Positions 1-33,600 of a DNA stretch of 64,000 nt are shown here, piece by piece. The stretch is from Piscicola geometra. Taxonomy: Eukaryota > Annelida > Clitellata > Hirudinida > Piscicolidae. The position numbers and the translations under genes are program-made. The notes under the pieces were generated by a model. The model saw only the letters and a program-made list of their open reading frames with translations, was not told the origin of the DNA and made no database searches. Position 1 is the stretch's first letter. The number at the start of each line of letters is the position of its first letter. The stretch covers positions 8,212,126 through 8,276,125 of the forward strand of contig OX030958.1 of NCBI GenBank assembly GCA_943735955.1. The letters run 5' to 3'.

Positions 1-572
1 AAACTCAAATATTTATTCGATATTTCTCATGCGAAAAAAAAAACAAATTTAAAAATAAATATTTATCTGGTATTTCTCATACCAACCAATATAATCTTAG
101 GCTTATAAATAGAAAAAATGTTTTCCAAAAAAATCTTATGCTTATTGCTTTTCTATGAATTGTCTAGAGCATTATTGAAATGAATAAATCACACGGCATT
201 ATCTTCGCCATGTGCGCGACGTTTAATCCATAAGCAGGGCTATTCTATCATTCGGGACAGTAAATATAAATTATTTTCTCATTCACCATTTCAGATGAAT
301 ACAATATTGTTTATTTATTTCTATGAATTGAATATTTTTTCTTTTGGAAGATTTGAAAATCATCTAGCTTTATAACTATAAAAACTCAGAAAATTCCCCA
401 TTTCAACTTTTACGATTTTAGATCCGTCTTCTTTCATTCTTGCCCTCTAATATACACAAACTGTTCCAACCCATCAAACCAGCAACCCACCAGCTTGCCA
501 ATAACCTTCTCACCATCCCCCTCTCACCAAACACCTCTTATCAGCCTCTTAAAATCCTTCTTTTTTCTTCAG
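1..572. other. AT-rich region upstream of the first EF-hand exon
   Basis: No coding exon can be supported here. The stretch is AT-rich. Because the next exon (573) begins after a splice acceptor in mid-codon, at least the distal part is probably an intron of the EF-hand gene, whose 5' end lies outside the window or was not recognised. Confidence 0.4.
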
Positions 573-1016
573 CAATGAAGAGATCACCAATCGGTTCCTG
601 GCACTCGACAAGGACGGCAATGGAGTTCTGAGTCCCGACGAGGTGGTCGTCGTCATCAAGGAGCTGATGGGCTACAACGACCAGATGGCGATGTCTCTCA
701 TGCAGGTTGGGTTTTATATAGAATAATGTGCGTATCTAACATCTTCGTTTCTCCATTCATCTTTTTAAACTTAAGTGACAGTTTCTCTCGCTTACACTAT
801 TCTACTCAGTTTTGCAATCGTCTCGCGATGCGATCAAACACTCTGAAGTTACCACTAGAAAACTGCTTGGACCCTTACTCTAACTCTAACACTAGACTTA
901 GCTCTAACTCTAGAAACACCACTTTGCAGGTGTTCGACAAGAACCAAGATGGCAGCCTCGACAAGACGGAGTTCATGCAGTTGTGGTCCAACATGTTCGG
1001 GCAGCAGCAGCCGTGA
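573..1016 (+). CDS. EF-hand calcium-binding protein, 3' end (two exons)
   Basis: Exons 573-705 and 930-1016 join in frame, the second beginning after a tttgcag acceptor. The product carries two canonical EF-hand loops: DKDGNGVLSPDE, then DKNQDGSLDKTE. Both have Asp at position 1, Gly at position 6, a hydrophobic residue at position 8 and Glu at position 12, so both should bind Ca2+. The protein ends in a QQQP tail and a TGA at 1014-1016. The intron separates the two EF-hands. Exon 573 starts with one base of a split codon, so an upstream exon exists that I could not place. Exact family (calmodulin-like, calcineurin-B-like or small flatworm/tunicate-type EF-hand) is not determinable. Codon use is GC-rich, like HECTD1 and unlike the surrounding DNA. 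Confidence 0.85.
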
Positions 1017-4000
1017 GGGCCACCTCGCAGTCGCTAGTGGCTTTCGCTTTTATTATTAAGTCCTTCCTCAAATAATCTTTCGCCTACGTATTGCTATCAT
1101 TATCCTACCATGCTAGTGCAAATGCGAAATACATTTTTTTCTTTTGTTTGCGATTCTATTCCTTTTTGGTTTTTATAGTTTTGACATTTTAAATCTCTAG
1201 TGCTTTGGAATTTTCGTGTCGACATGTGACGTTGAAGCTCTAAAAGGATGTTAGTGGTTTAATACACGCTCATATATTGATTTGCATTTCTAGCAAGCTG
1301 AATTCGAAGTAACTCTATGCTGACCTCTGTATTATTTGATCTTCAAACCTTTTAAAATGCTATCTTAATCTGCGTCGTTTAAAAACTCTTCTATTTTAAT
1401 CCTCCAAACCTGTGTTCACCGTCCCAACACTCCCCCTTAAAGGTATATAACGTGTTAAGTGGAAATAGTTGGCTCAAAAGGTTTTGTAGTTGTAACATTA
1501 AATTGAATATATATAAAAATTCCAAACATAGATATAAAGTTCTCTCAAAGATGAAATAAAATAATAGTAAATGGTCAATACTCGTTATGAGAAGAGGTTC
1601 GAGATGGCTTAAGACATAAAAGTATATTTTACTATGTAGAACTTTCAAACGTCACTTAGATTTTCTCAATTTTTCCTGAAAGGTCATTCAACTTTTAAAA
1701 AAAACTTAATATAGTGGGTTTAAATTCATTTTTAATTTGTTTAAAGATGTATGTACAAAAATGTCTTCCACACAAGTTTTTATTTAAAAATACTTTTATT
1801 TGGGGAAATAGTTTTTTTCCAGTTTTCTTTCCATGCAAGTTTTCACGAGATCTTGTCTCTTCTCTTTCTTTTTTCCTATCTCTTTCTGACACATAGCGAA
1901 TGCAAAATCTTAAATTTGCATTATATTTATTTAAAAATATTTTATAAATACAATAAAAGTTTGTACTTGTTAAGGTTGTTTTACTTGAAATAATATTTAA
2001 ATCTATTTATTTTCTATGAAGCTTGAGAATTCTTAAGCACTAAAGAAATATATTATTTTGGAAGTTTGTTGTGTTGTATCAAAGTCTCTTTTGAGTTTCA
2101 CAAATATTTTTTAATAAGAAACATTGAAATGTTACTAGATTTTTCAAAACTTAGAGTTTGTTGAAATTCTCATAATTCATTCGAAATCTGCGCGTTGGTG
2201 TTGTGATGATTGCGATTTATACTTTCTCAACCTTTAGTGTTTTTACAATTTTTAATCCTATTAATTTTTTAGAATTTGTTAAATTAATTAATTATTAATT
2301 TCTCAATTATCAGCATATGTCATTGTCCTTCTGAACTTCCCTCACCTTGACCATAGTCAAATTTATAGATTAGAATCTCAATTCTCTATTGGATTTAATA
2401 AAAGATACAATTTATCTGCTTTCAGAATCACTTGTTCAAAACAATCTATTGAAAACCACTTTGCTTTTTGAATGATTCTTTTAAAGAAGACTGAGATAGC
2501 TTTTATGTTAAAAAGATAAATTCGATTGGGTTTGACCAAAAATAAAATGATAAGTTGAAACAATGAAGGAGAGCTAGTTAAAAATTAGTTTCAAATTAGC
2601 TTAATCGTTTATACAATAAATCATTTTGAGCATCAACTTGTTTTGCGGTGCTTTGGAAACAAGACTGAAGACACTCGTGGTTGAAATGATCATAGTAAAG
2701 CTTTAAAAGCATTAATTTATATAAAAATTGTTTATTTTAATATAAAGGCTCGCGTGGAGCTGAAAGTAAGACGCGTCTGTTTTATGGTTTGATGTTACTA
2801 AAAGTATACACACAAAATCGATAACTTCTGGCTTTAGTTTTTATAAACATTGATAGAAAGTGCACTTGCCAAAACACTTCAAAATAATAATGTTCGAATA
2901 ACATTCGAAAATAATTAAAAATAATCAATACACAAAATGATGCAGTCATGAAGGGAGAGGAGTTTATTGCACGTTTTTCAAGATCGACAACAACGTTTTG
3001 TGATGTAATTAAGTACAGGTGTGGTAATTATGTATAAAAAAGTATCCACATTCTCGAATGGATTGGTGCATTCTGGTCTTTATTGAATTTTTGAAAATTA
3101 AAATTTACTCTAGCTTTCGTTCATCATTCATTAAATTCCTAGATTACTCATTCTTTCTACTTGTAAAAGCAATTTGCTTATTTATTCATTTATTCATTAG
3201 CAGAGTATTTTGTTTAATGAGTATAATATAATTTATGGTTTTAGGCTTTGAGCAATGGGTTATAGAAATCAGCTGGTGGATAGAAGACTGTTTTCGAATA
3301 CTTATTCGAGCTTTCACAAAAATCTTTGTTTTTCCATTTTTACAGAAAAAAATAATTTCAGATGAAAATACTTGATAAACGGAATGAGAAAAAAATAATT
3401 TTAACTAAATAAATTTTAATTTGTTATAATTTTTATTTCTATAAAAATACTTCTTTAAAAACACGTTTTCCTACTTAAAAATACGGATGAAAGAAAGATT
3501 CCACATTTAGACGGCGCATATGATTAAGCGTGTATGTATGTGTGTGTGTAGTGTAGTAGGTAAGGTGTATTGGGCAGAGTTATATCATAGAAGTTATATG
3601 GCCGCGGTATATATCGCTAAGAGAAAGGTTGGAGATTCAATTGCTTTGTTGATCGGATTTTGAAGCAGCTGATCATAAAAGGTTAGTTAATGAACAGCCT
3701 AAAATAAATTCTTTTCAAATCCAATTTAAACATTGAATTTAGTTTGTTAAATCTGAATAATCAGACCATTACATATCTAAAATGTGGTATTTTCTTCTGG
3801 TAGCATCGTTGTAGCATTAAGATAGAAATATTCTGCTTCTAAATCTTAGAAAACAATTTAGTATCTAAAATTTAATCTATTTCTTCCAATAAAATGCTGT
3901 TCATTATGTTATTGTCAAACCCCTCAGAACAGAACTGATTTCAAAGGTTGCAAGTCTGTTTCCCTCTTTTGCTCAGTTAATCGTGAGTCTATCTATCCTC

Positions 4001-4204
4001 AATCCCCTTTCAACATTATGAAAAACACACTCAAGTGCTCATAAAAATTCCGTGATTTTGATATTTGTGACTTCAAAATATTTGTTTTAAAGCTCCTTGG
4101 GTTTGCTTATTCAGTTGCATACCGCCATTGCTTGCGGCCTCGAGCTGTAATGTATTTGTAGGCCTCCTGTGCTATTTCTTCAATGCTATTGTCTAGCCTG
4201 AAGC
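1017..4204. other. AT-rich intergenic region
   Basis: No gene can be supported. It probably includes the 3' UTR of the EF-hand gene and the promoter region of the next gene. Open frames here are short, AT-rich and without splice support. Confidence 0.5.
3608..3681 (+). promoter_or_regulatory. Possible TATA-type promoter and 5' UTR exon for the 4951 gene
   Basis: A GC-richer patch contains tatatatcgc (about 3609-3618). It is followed about 60 bases later by ataaaag before gttagtt, a plausible splice donor at about 3681. This could be the promoter and non-coding first exon of the gene starting at 4951. It rests on motif position only. Confidence 0.2.
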
Positions 4205-4345
4205 ATGAAACTTGTTTACAACCCGTTTTTTGAGCTCAAAGCCAAGTTGATTGAAGCTGACGAAAGGGAGCCTCAATGGAAAATGCACGAACGACGAGGC
4301 TACACGTTTCGTTGGGGAATGAACCACTACGCTTCCCAATGCTGA
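4205..4345 (+). CDS. Candidate 46-residue microprotein
   Basis: ATG at 4205 opens a 46-codon frame ending in TGA at 4343-4345. An in-frame TGA lies directly before the start (4199-4201), and an AATAAA-type signal follows within about 12 bases. The stretch is markedly GC-richer than its surroundings, as true exons are in this window. The product begins MKLVYNPFFELKAKLIEADE and ends in a basic, aromatic-rich part with RRGYTFRWG. I recognise no family. It could equally be a fragment of a decayed element. Confidence 0.3.
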   Translation: MKLVYNPFFELKAKLIEADEREPQWKMHERRGYTFRWGMNHYASQC

Positions 4346-4950
4346 GCAAATAAAAATCGATTATACATTTTAAAAATATTGATTATTTTCAATATTGTGC
4401 TCCCAATTAGTAATTTATTCAAGTCCACTTGTGTGTACGCCTAACCAATCGAAGTAATCAAAAGCAGCTGCAGTCGCATCGACATGCCATGACGAATTGG
4501 TTTAATGCATTCAAAATGATTCCTTACCACAATAGAGTGACGAATAATTAGAAGTTTTCTAAGCTAGTGCGAGCTTACCTTGTCAAAAGAGAGGAAACAA
4601 ATAATAAAGAATTGCATTAAATTAAGTGTGTGCTTGTGTATTCTAGGAAGAGTTCACGCAGAGTATATACTTCAGAAAAGTATTTCAATGCAAACACTTT
4701 TTAAAATAATAAAATATTTTAAAGAATAATTTTCGGATCATTTCATAAATTAGATTGTAACATAGGAATCGTTTACTTTCGTATTTTCTTTCTTTCTTAT
4801 CACTAATGAATCATTTTTTTCCAAATTGACAGCAAACTGCTTTATCTAGAACTTGAGAGAGTTATTCTATTTTCTCATTTACCTATTTAAATTATATTTC
4901 AGTGTTTCAGTTACTCCACAAACATTTGAATACAGATTTGAAGATCTGAA

Positions 4951-6881
4951 ATGGACCAGATTATTCAAAAAATGTGAGTGATTTTTGTAAATTTCTTAGT
5001 GTAGAATAAATAATTTATAATTATTTATTAACTTTTTCATCCTATTATTCTATCAGAATTTTTTGGTAAATAACAACCATAGAAAAAGTTGATAACAATA
5101 ATAAGCATTAATCAACAAGCACATTGATCCTCAAACCAATCTAACTTTTGAACATGTCGATAAACGTTTGTCTCGCCAATAACTTACTTTCTCAGTCGCT
5201 TGCATATGTTTTCGCACCTAATTTGTGTATCTTTATTGAGTATGTCATAGTTGAAAAACATGTAGAGTACAAAAATATTGAAAAGAAATATTCGAGCAAA
5301 AAAACGCAATCTCTCATATATCACTTCTCACCCCAATCTTTTTCTCATTATATTTTCCCCACTATTTTTCTCACTCATTCCATTTTCTCATCCCTCTCAT
5401 TTCCTTCCCTCCCACAAACAGCAAGTTCTTCTTCAAAGGAGGAAAGATGGACATCAGCACCGTCGCCAAGGAGGTGATGAACCTCAGCAACAAGAACGGC
5501 CTGGAGTGGAACTCGATGGAAAAGGCCATGGAGTTCATAAAGGGAATAGTGGGCTCCGACAAGTCGACCGTCAACCTCAAGGAGTACTCAAGCATCAAGA
5601 ACAAGATCTTGTGAGTTCTTGTATGAGGGGTTGTTTTAACCCTCAGAGTTGATTGAAGAAATGTGGGTTTTTAAAAAGTGGCTGTTAAGAGATGGTTTTA
5701 AAGTGGTTGCATGGTTATGTGAGTTGCGTTTACAATAACGTATTTATGCGGTGACACAGTTTGGCAAAATTACTTTCTTTAAGAACGCCTGCTTTAGCTC
5801 ATTCAAATGCATGCATACAAACACTGCTATTTTCTTTGCCTCGCTATTTAATAACCTTTTCCACATAAAGCCCCATTCCATACTCCAAATATCTGGCATA
5901 CTCGCTTGCACTTGTGTCTCTAATAAACCTCCAAATTGCTTCAGCATATCAGCTTCGCGTAAAAGTCAAAACTGCTTTATAAACATGGATTCTTTCTTGT
6001 TTTTTTGTAACTATTTTCTAGATAAAAGAAATTATATATCAATGTTATTATGGCAATATTGCCAAGTGCTGGCGTGGATTTTCATTGGAAACAGTTGAAG
6101 CAAAGCTGTGCTTGCCTTTATGCTTAACTTTTTCTATCACTGTCGATTGATGTGTTATATAAGCGCCTAAGTGAACAAGCGTAATGCCTAGAGGGTCATA
6201 AATATTTTAATATTAAAGGTGGCTTCGAAAGAGTATTTTTTTAGATAAAACACAGACTTTGCTTCTGAACATTGTTTATGAGCCATGCTTAAAAAGATTA
6301 AACCCATTCTGACTCAAAAATATAAAAGCTAACCTTTGCTGCATCCTTCATTTTATAAATATGAAATTGTAATTTGTAAAAAATTATTGATATGTTGCCC
6401 TGACATCTGCTGCCATCTTGCTCTTTCAAAAAGCTACTTTGCATCGTGCCACCATCCTTTCATGGAACATTCATTCGGAGTGTCTTCCCGAGCTTAAAAG
6501 TAAACCTTAGATGCTTTTTTAAACTTGTTTAGCGTGGCTACTTGGCTTGTATAAACACTTTAGATTTTTTCTTCTGTTCTAAATTACACCACGATACAAT
6601 GCCGCTTTTTAACATACAGCTTTATTATAAACCACGACTCTTCCACACAATATGTTTAACGGTCTCCCACTATGCCACCGGATAGCATTGCTAACCTCTA
6701 CTATCTTTTTCTCCATAACTACTGCAACCAACTTCTTCCACTATGCTACCCTCTACTATCATCTTCTCCATAACCACTGCAACCAACTTCTTACCATGCC
6801 AGAGAAGCCATCAAGGGCAAGTTTACTGGGGGAGGAGCAGCGGCGACAACTCCAGCAGCTGCAGAAACGGCTTCAAGTTGA
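4951..6881 (+). CDS. Small three-exon gene, possible degenerate EF-hand protein
   Basis: Exons 4951-4973, 5422-5610 and 6803-6881 join in frame to a protein of about 96 residues, from MDQIIQK to TASS and a TGA at 6879-6881. Both donors are gtgag-type and both acceptors end in cag. The centre contains two helix-loop-helix-like stretches resembling the neighbouring EF-hand protein. The first loop, SNKNGLEWNSME, keeps Gly5 and Glu12 but lacks Asp1. The second, around DKSTVNLKEY, is shortened and lacks ligands. The C-terminus is Ala/Thr/Pro-rich. I infer a diverged paralogue of the upstream gene that no longer binds calcium. The last exon follows a short tandem duplication (about 6713-6800). Function unknown. 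Confidence 0.5.
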
Positions 6882-8851
6882 ACAGCCACCTGTCGTCTTT
6901 CTTGCACTATATATATATCTCTCTCATTTACTTATATACAATGGCATACAATATGGTATTGTATACAAACAATAAGTTTACTACTCATACTCTCCATATG
7001 TGCTAAACTTAAGTCCGCTTGCTTAGAAACTTGAAGTATAATTAAACTATCTAACACATAACCAGTCACTCATCTTGATGTAGGATTAGGTGTTTTATGG
7101 ATTTATAGATCGATAGTTTTAAAAACATATTTTTATAGGTTCGAGCAATTTTATAAAGATCTTCATGGCTTCATAGTTTTCAATTTAACGATTTAATAAA
7201 TTCGGTATTTAATTATAGTTTTTCATATTTGGCAAGTGTGACATTGGACTGATTTTATGTTATTCTTTTCTTTTACTTTCATGCGACATAATTTGTTATA
7301 CTAACTTTTTGGAAATGTATCATTTATAATTTGTATAAAAAATGAAGGAATATAAAATATTCACACAGTAAGAGGAATTATATATTTTTTGGGGCTTTTT
7401 ACTGAATACTAGTTTCCATTTCATTTCTATATTCTAATAAGAATTAACAAATTGATCAAAATTGGGACAATATATGCTAAAATATTTAATATTTACTAAG
7501 AATAGTTTAAGTTTAAAATGAGATATTTTTGTAAGAATGATTTTATAAAAAAAATATTTTTTTATTGCCTAAATAAAATTTATAAATAGAGATTTTAAAT
7601 TTGAAAGATTTTATTTTACTATAAAATACTCACCGTAAATACCAGATTTTCGGTCACCCATATTGTTCAGACACCATAATTTTTCGAAAAAATCATTTTT
7701 TTCATGGTCCTTTGTTCGGACATAAAGTTTAAAAATTAGAATGTCTATCGTATGGTGAAGATTAATAATACTCGAAACTGAATGTTAATTATATTATGAC
7801 TTATTTAATTTGACTAAAAATAAAAAGATTTATGGGAAAAACAATTATTTGAACGTGTGCAAAACACATTGTTATTTTATGGTATAAAAAAAAATAGTGA
7901 TTTTATTTTTAAAGATGACAACACAAAAAGTTTTCACTGAATTTAAATTATGACGTATGAATACAATAATTAAAACATAATTATAAAATAAATAAATATA
8001 TTACATGAAAATTGTCACAGTTACTTTTGTGCAGCAATGAGTAAACTCATAACTCCTTGCGCATCCCTATTTTTGTGATCTTGACATTCTAATTATTTCT
8101 ATCCGATAAATAACTGACGAATTCGTATGTTATGGTGTGGATTGACGATTTATCATGACCATTTAAATGCTTGAAAAACAATAAATACTGGTCTTATATA
8201 AATAGCTATCTCATAATTGACTCTAGTTATTGCCTTAATTTCGTCAGTTCTAAACAGTAAAATACCTAGCACTGAAAAACCAGGCCACCCATTGTTTAGC
8301 CGCTTCTAAGAAGTGAGTAGACGAGACCCATTTTTTAAATAAAAAATTAATTTTTCAAAGTTTAATTTAAACTATATAAGTTGTCTTTTTTCTATAAAAC
8401 TCTTATTAAGGGTTTGAATTAGTTAATTTAATTATTATAATTTAATAAATCTTTAATTTAGCTAAATGGATTTAAAACTAAATTAAATAAGTGTTTAATC
8501 AAGGAAATTTTTATATATTTTTTGCAGCTTTTAAACTTGAAAGTTCAGAATTTTTGACATGGGCTTTAAAATTTAAAGTTCAAAGGCTGCAAAAAATTAT
8601 GTTTTAAGCACAGCCTGCTCACTGGAGGCTTATGAAGATGCCAGTCTTTAAAAATGTTGAGAATTCTCATCAGTCACAATATGGCTAAAAAAATATTCTC
8701 ATAATGTAGCTACACTTGTAAAAACATATTTCTATGTTTGTTTTCAATACCTTTTACCTGAAAAATCTTTTTATTGCATCACTTCTAATTCAGTTTAAAA
8801 CTGTCATGCCATAACTTAAGATTGAGACCTCATTCAACAAACTCATCCCAG
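6882..8851. other. AT-rich intergenic region before HECTD1
   Basis: No gene can be supported. It holds the presumed 3' UTR of the preceding gene, an imperfect palindrome (8517-8597) and the HECTD1 promoter region, in which I see no clear core-promoter motif. Confidence 0.5.
8517..8597. repeat. Imperfect inverted repeat
   Basis: Left arm ttttttgcagcttttaaact and a right arm whose reverse complement reads ttttttgcagcctttgaact flank a loop of about 25-30 bases. It could be a short foldback element or a chance AT-rich palindrome. Confidence 0.45.
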
Positions 8852-29661
<20,810 letters not shown>

Positions 29662-30679
29662 GGCTGCATGCGTGCGTCCCTGAGGAACTGTGCGTGTGTC
29701 GATGAGGTTTGAGGGTGTCGTGTCGGAGATTGCAGATGGGTGACTTTCTTCCTCGGATGTGTGTGAGAGTTCCACACTCCTGAAGAGGCGTTTGTGATTG
29801 GTGGCGTGGGAGAGCTCCTAGGAATTCTCGTCTGCATTATGTATTTCAAGCGGTATTCGGTGCATCTCTTAGGTCTTATTCGCTACTAGGAAGGACATCA
29901 AATGGGGTTGTATGTTGTTTATAACGGACTGGATTTACGATACTTGGCAGTTTATCCCCATAGAGAATTAAGAGGAACTTGCACCAGATGATAACACAAA
30001 GGTGCAGGATTTGTACCCGAGCTTTCTTTCGAATAATCACCACTGGTCTCTTCTTAGGCTTTCTGACGTTTGTGTTTGTATCTAAGTTGTTACCTTTTCA
30101 TCTTCGACATTACAGACAACTAGTGGTTGAGCATCATTAATTGATTTTAATTTCAAGAATGTTTTTTTCTCGCAATGAACCAATAAACACAACTCTGGAA
30201 ATGTATTTAATAATAATAATAAGTTTATGGGAGATTTTTCTCCTCGCATACACAATAATAGGCATTAGTGCACAGCATCGTAATAGTTTAAAGAAATCGA
30301 TTGCTCGTACAGGAGATGCAAGGTGTTGTACGGGATGATTAATAATTTACTGTGCGTACATACAAGGCCCTAAGTAGGTAGGATTTAGGAAAAGTTGATA
30401 AGCTCAGTTTTGTTTTTGAATGTAGTTAATACATTATTTTTTTATAAATTCTTTATATGTATCAGTCTCGTGTTTTAGTTTTCGAAAATGACTGCACATT
30501 TTGTAGTTGTTGAACTCGTAAATATAAAAGTTATCTAGCTAGGTCCTGCATGTAATCCAGCTAACTTCTCATGTTCAAGCAAAACTGCATTTTAAATCAA
30601 ATTCGGCAAAAGATTGCAGAAATTACAACTAAATAATAATAAAAATAGTTCAATACTAACTGTGAATTATTTCGTCAAA
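29662..30679 (+). other. HECTD1 3' UTR and intergenic spacer
   Basis: No exon can be supported. An AATAAA at 30182-30187 is a candidate HECTD1 polyadenylation signal, about 520 bases after the stop. The promoter of the next gene lies here or in the preceding AT-rich sequence. Confidence 0.5.
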
Positions 30680-33600
30680 ATGGACTTCTACCGACCTGGT
30701 CACGCAAGAGACTCTGACACGATGAGCTTGTCATCTCTGAGGGACGGATCACTCACATGTTAGTGTCTTACTAATACCCTTAAAAAGAGTGGGCAATGTC
30801 ATATGACTTTATTGTTGTTTTGAGCCTGCATCTATAAGTTATAGACTATAACACTGAAACCTCTATACATCCAAAAACAAAGATTTTTCTGTGACTAAAA
30901 CTTTAAGCGATTTAATTTTTTACGAAAACATGCTATCAAATACAATACAATAAAACTACGAATATTAATGCGGCGTAAACCCGGCTGAGCTTCAAGATCA
31001 CTGGTTAGAAACAATAAGAAAATAATAATAAATAAACAAATTATAAAAAATATTGATATAAAATAATTTTAGTATTCATATTATTAAAATCCTTTTCTCC
31101 TCCAACGAAAAGCCGACCTAGACGACTTGGCGGTGGTTGCGGAGTTTGACAACTTCTCCGAGCAAGAGCAGGTGGGCACGTACAGACTGTCGCCCTCTTT
31201 CGAGGTGGTTGGATGCTCGATGGCTACCAACTCAAACCACAAAAAGTCGCCAAAGTCATCGAGAGACACCGATATCCAGACCGATGATGTGTAGGTGGTT
31301 GTGTGAAAGAATGGCTTGTGTGGGTTGGTGGATAGGTTGTGTGGGTGGGATGGGATGGGAGAATTTGATGAATGAGTGTTGGACTAGATCGTGGTTATAT
31401 AGATGAGCTTTATAGAAAATGATTGATTCAGGATGTTTTTAAATTTAAAAAAGGTAATTTAATGGCTTTTCATATTTGTTACTTTTTTATTATTGAAATT
31501 TTAATGTTTTATGTAGATATCCAAACTTTCCTTATTATTACAAACTCAATTTCATAGCGTTTGGAAACAACACTACAACTACAAAAAAGTTCCCACTAGA
31601 ACCACTCAAATATCACCAAAAGACCCTTTGAACAACATCAACACCAACAACAACAACAGCAACTTCATGAACAGCAACAATAAAAGTAACTTCATGAACA
31701 GCTGCAACAAAAACAACAATGATGATAGCTTCATGAATAACAACAGCAACAACAACAACAGCAACAACAACAGCAACAATTCCACGCTTAGAGAAGTTTT
31801 GAGCAACAACGAGGGATACGACACTGACGACTTTGACGGAGTGGTCCAAAGCAACTTGCACTTGAACGGAGGCAAAAAGCCCTTCAAGAATGCTACTTCG
31901 TTTCCTTTAGACGAAGTAGACTGCAAAAAACCTCCATCAAACAACCCCAAAATTCACAACGAATTCGAAATAAATACGGTGAAAAAAGATCCGCCTAAAG
32001 AATTCACTTCTACAGGTACTGACCCTGTGGTCTTTCCAATGCCTGAACCGACGGACAACAAAAAATCTTCTAAAAACGCAATCTTTCCTCCCTTCTCCAA
32101 GCAACCGCCCACAAGTTTCTACGTTCCGCTGCACAACGAAGATGACTTTTACGGAGAGGGTCACCCGTTGGATCGAAGGAACCCCGCCAATAAGACAGTG
32201 ATTAGGGATAAAGCTACTAACACTGGGTCAATTGAAGAAGTGATGGAAGTTCTTAGACCGGCTCTAATAGCAAAAGAAAGACCAAAAGAAGTTAGAGACA
32301 AAGCCAGCATGACGATTCCGCTTGCGAAACCAGCAACCAACAACGCTGCAACCTCCACACTGCCTCCTCCACACCACAACAAAGGCACCAATACAGATGC
32401 TGACATCACGAACGTTAACTTCGTGGACCAGAAAGCGCCTCTTGACGATGACGTGTGCAGGCAGATGGATGAGTTGATGAGAGAAAATGAAGAATTATAT
32501 TCTCAACTGGAAAGCGAGGTTGTTAGGCAGGGTTTTTTCATGATTTTCAAAGTTACATCTAATCTTTATATTTTAATTATTAATTTCAAAACTTTTATTT
32601 ATTTATTCAAAAAGCTTTAAATCCTTTTCCATGCACGTCTCTCTTTCAACCACAAAGGGGGAGAGTAAGAAGCAGAAAGAGAGGCAGTACGAAGGCCTGA
32701 TGAAGGATCATGAAAGGTGTCTGGAGGATTTGAAGGCACTCAGGAGTGACTTGGAGGTGGTGAAGAAAAAAGCTGAAGTGGAAAAAGTGAATCTAGCCAA
32801 CAGGAAATGTGTGGTTAGTGGATCAGTAGTTGTTGACTGGTTGATTAGGAATAGTTTTCTGTATTCTACTTTTAAAAACATTGAAGATTTTAGAATAAAT
32901 TTGAGTTAGTTTGTGCACACTAAAGCTAGATTTCTTGGTAGAAATCAATGATTTTAATTATTCAGTAGTGTGCAATGAATTCCCATGAAATGTATAAAGC
33001 AGGTGCTTGAGTAAGAAAAGCTAGAAAGTCCATAAAGTAGAAATACTTTATAACTTATTTTTCGAAGTTTCATTTCATTAAAGTGATTTCAACTTCAACA
33101 CTAGCAACATTTGAACTTCTAGCCATTATTTCTTAAATACTTATTCGCCAAAGGACCAGGCAAGTCAGACCGAAGCGCTTTCTAGAGTGGATGTTTCGGT
33201 GCAAGAAAACTTGATTGACGAGTCGGCAATAGCTGGTGATATGGAAATCCTGCAAGAAGAAATACTGAAATTAGAGAATGAGCTTGAAAAAAAAGTTTTT
33301 CTACATTCATATTTCTTTATGATTTGACAAATCGATCGACCTTAATTATTTGTTGAAAGTATTCATTTTATTTTCAATTCATGTGGTTGTAATCTTCTAC
33401 AGCAAAATGAGTTAAACTCGTTGGTCTCGAAACTGGAAGAGAAACAGGCAGAGGCTGATGAGCTGCTCGAGCTGAACGACTCACTAAACAGAGACCTCGA
33501 GAACTTGAGCTCCCAAGTTTGCTTCCAATGCTCTTTATTGACGCGATTAAAAAGTTATAACTAAAAAAGAAAGCTAATCAAAATAATACATATGATGTAT

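Noticed and set aside
5148..5652. Plus-strand frames of 109 and 124 residues
   Set aside because: They overlap exon 2 of the small gene in the wrong frame and run through its intron.
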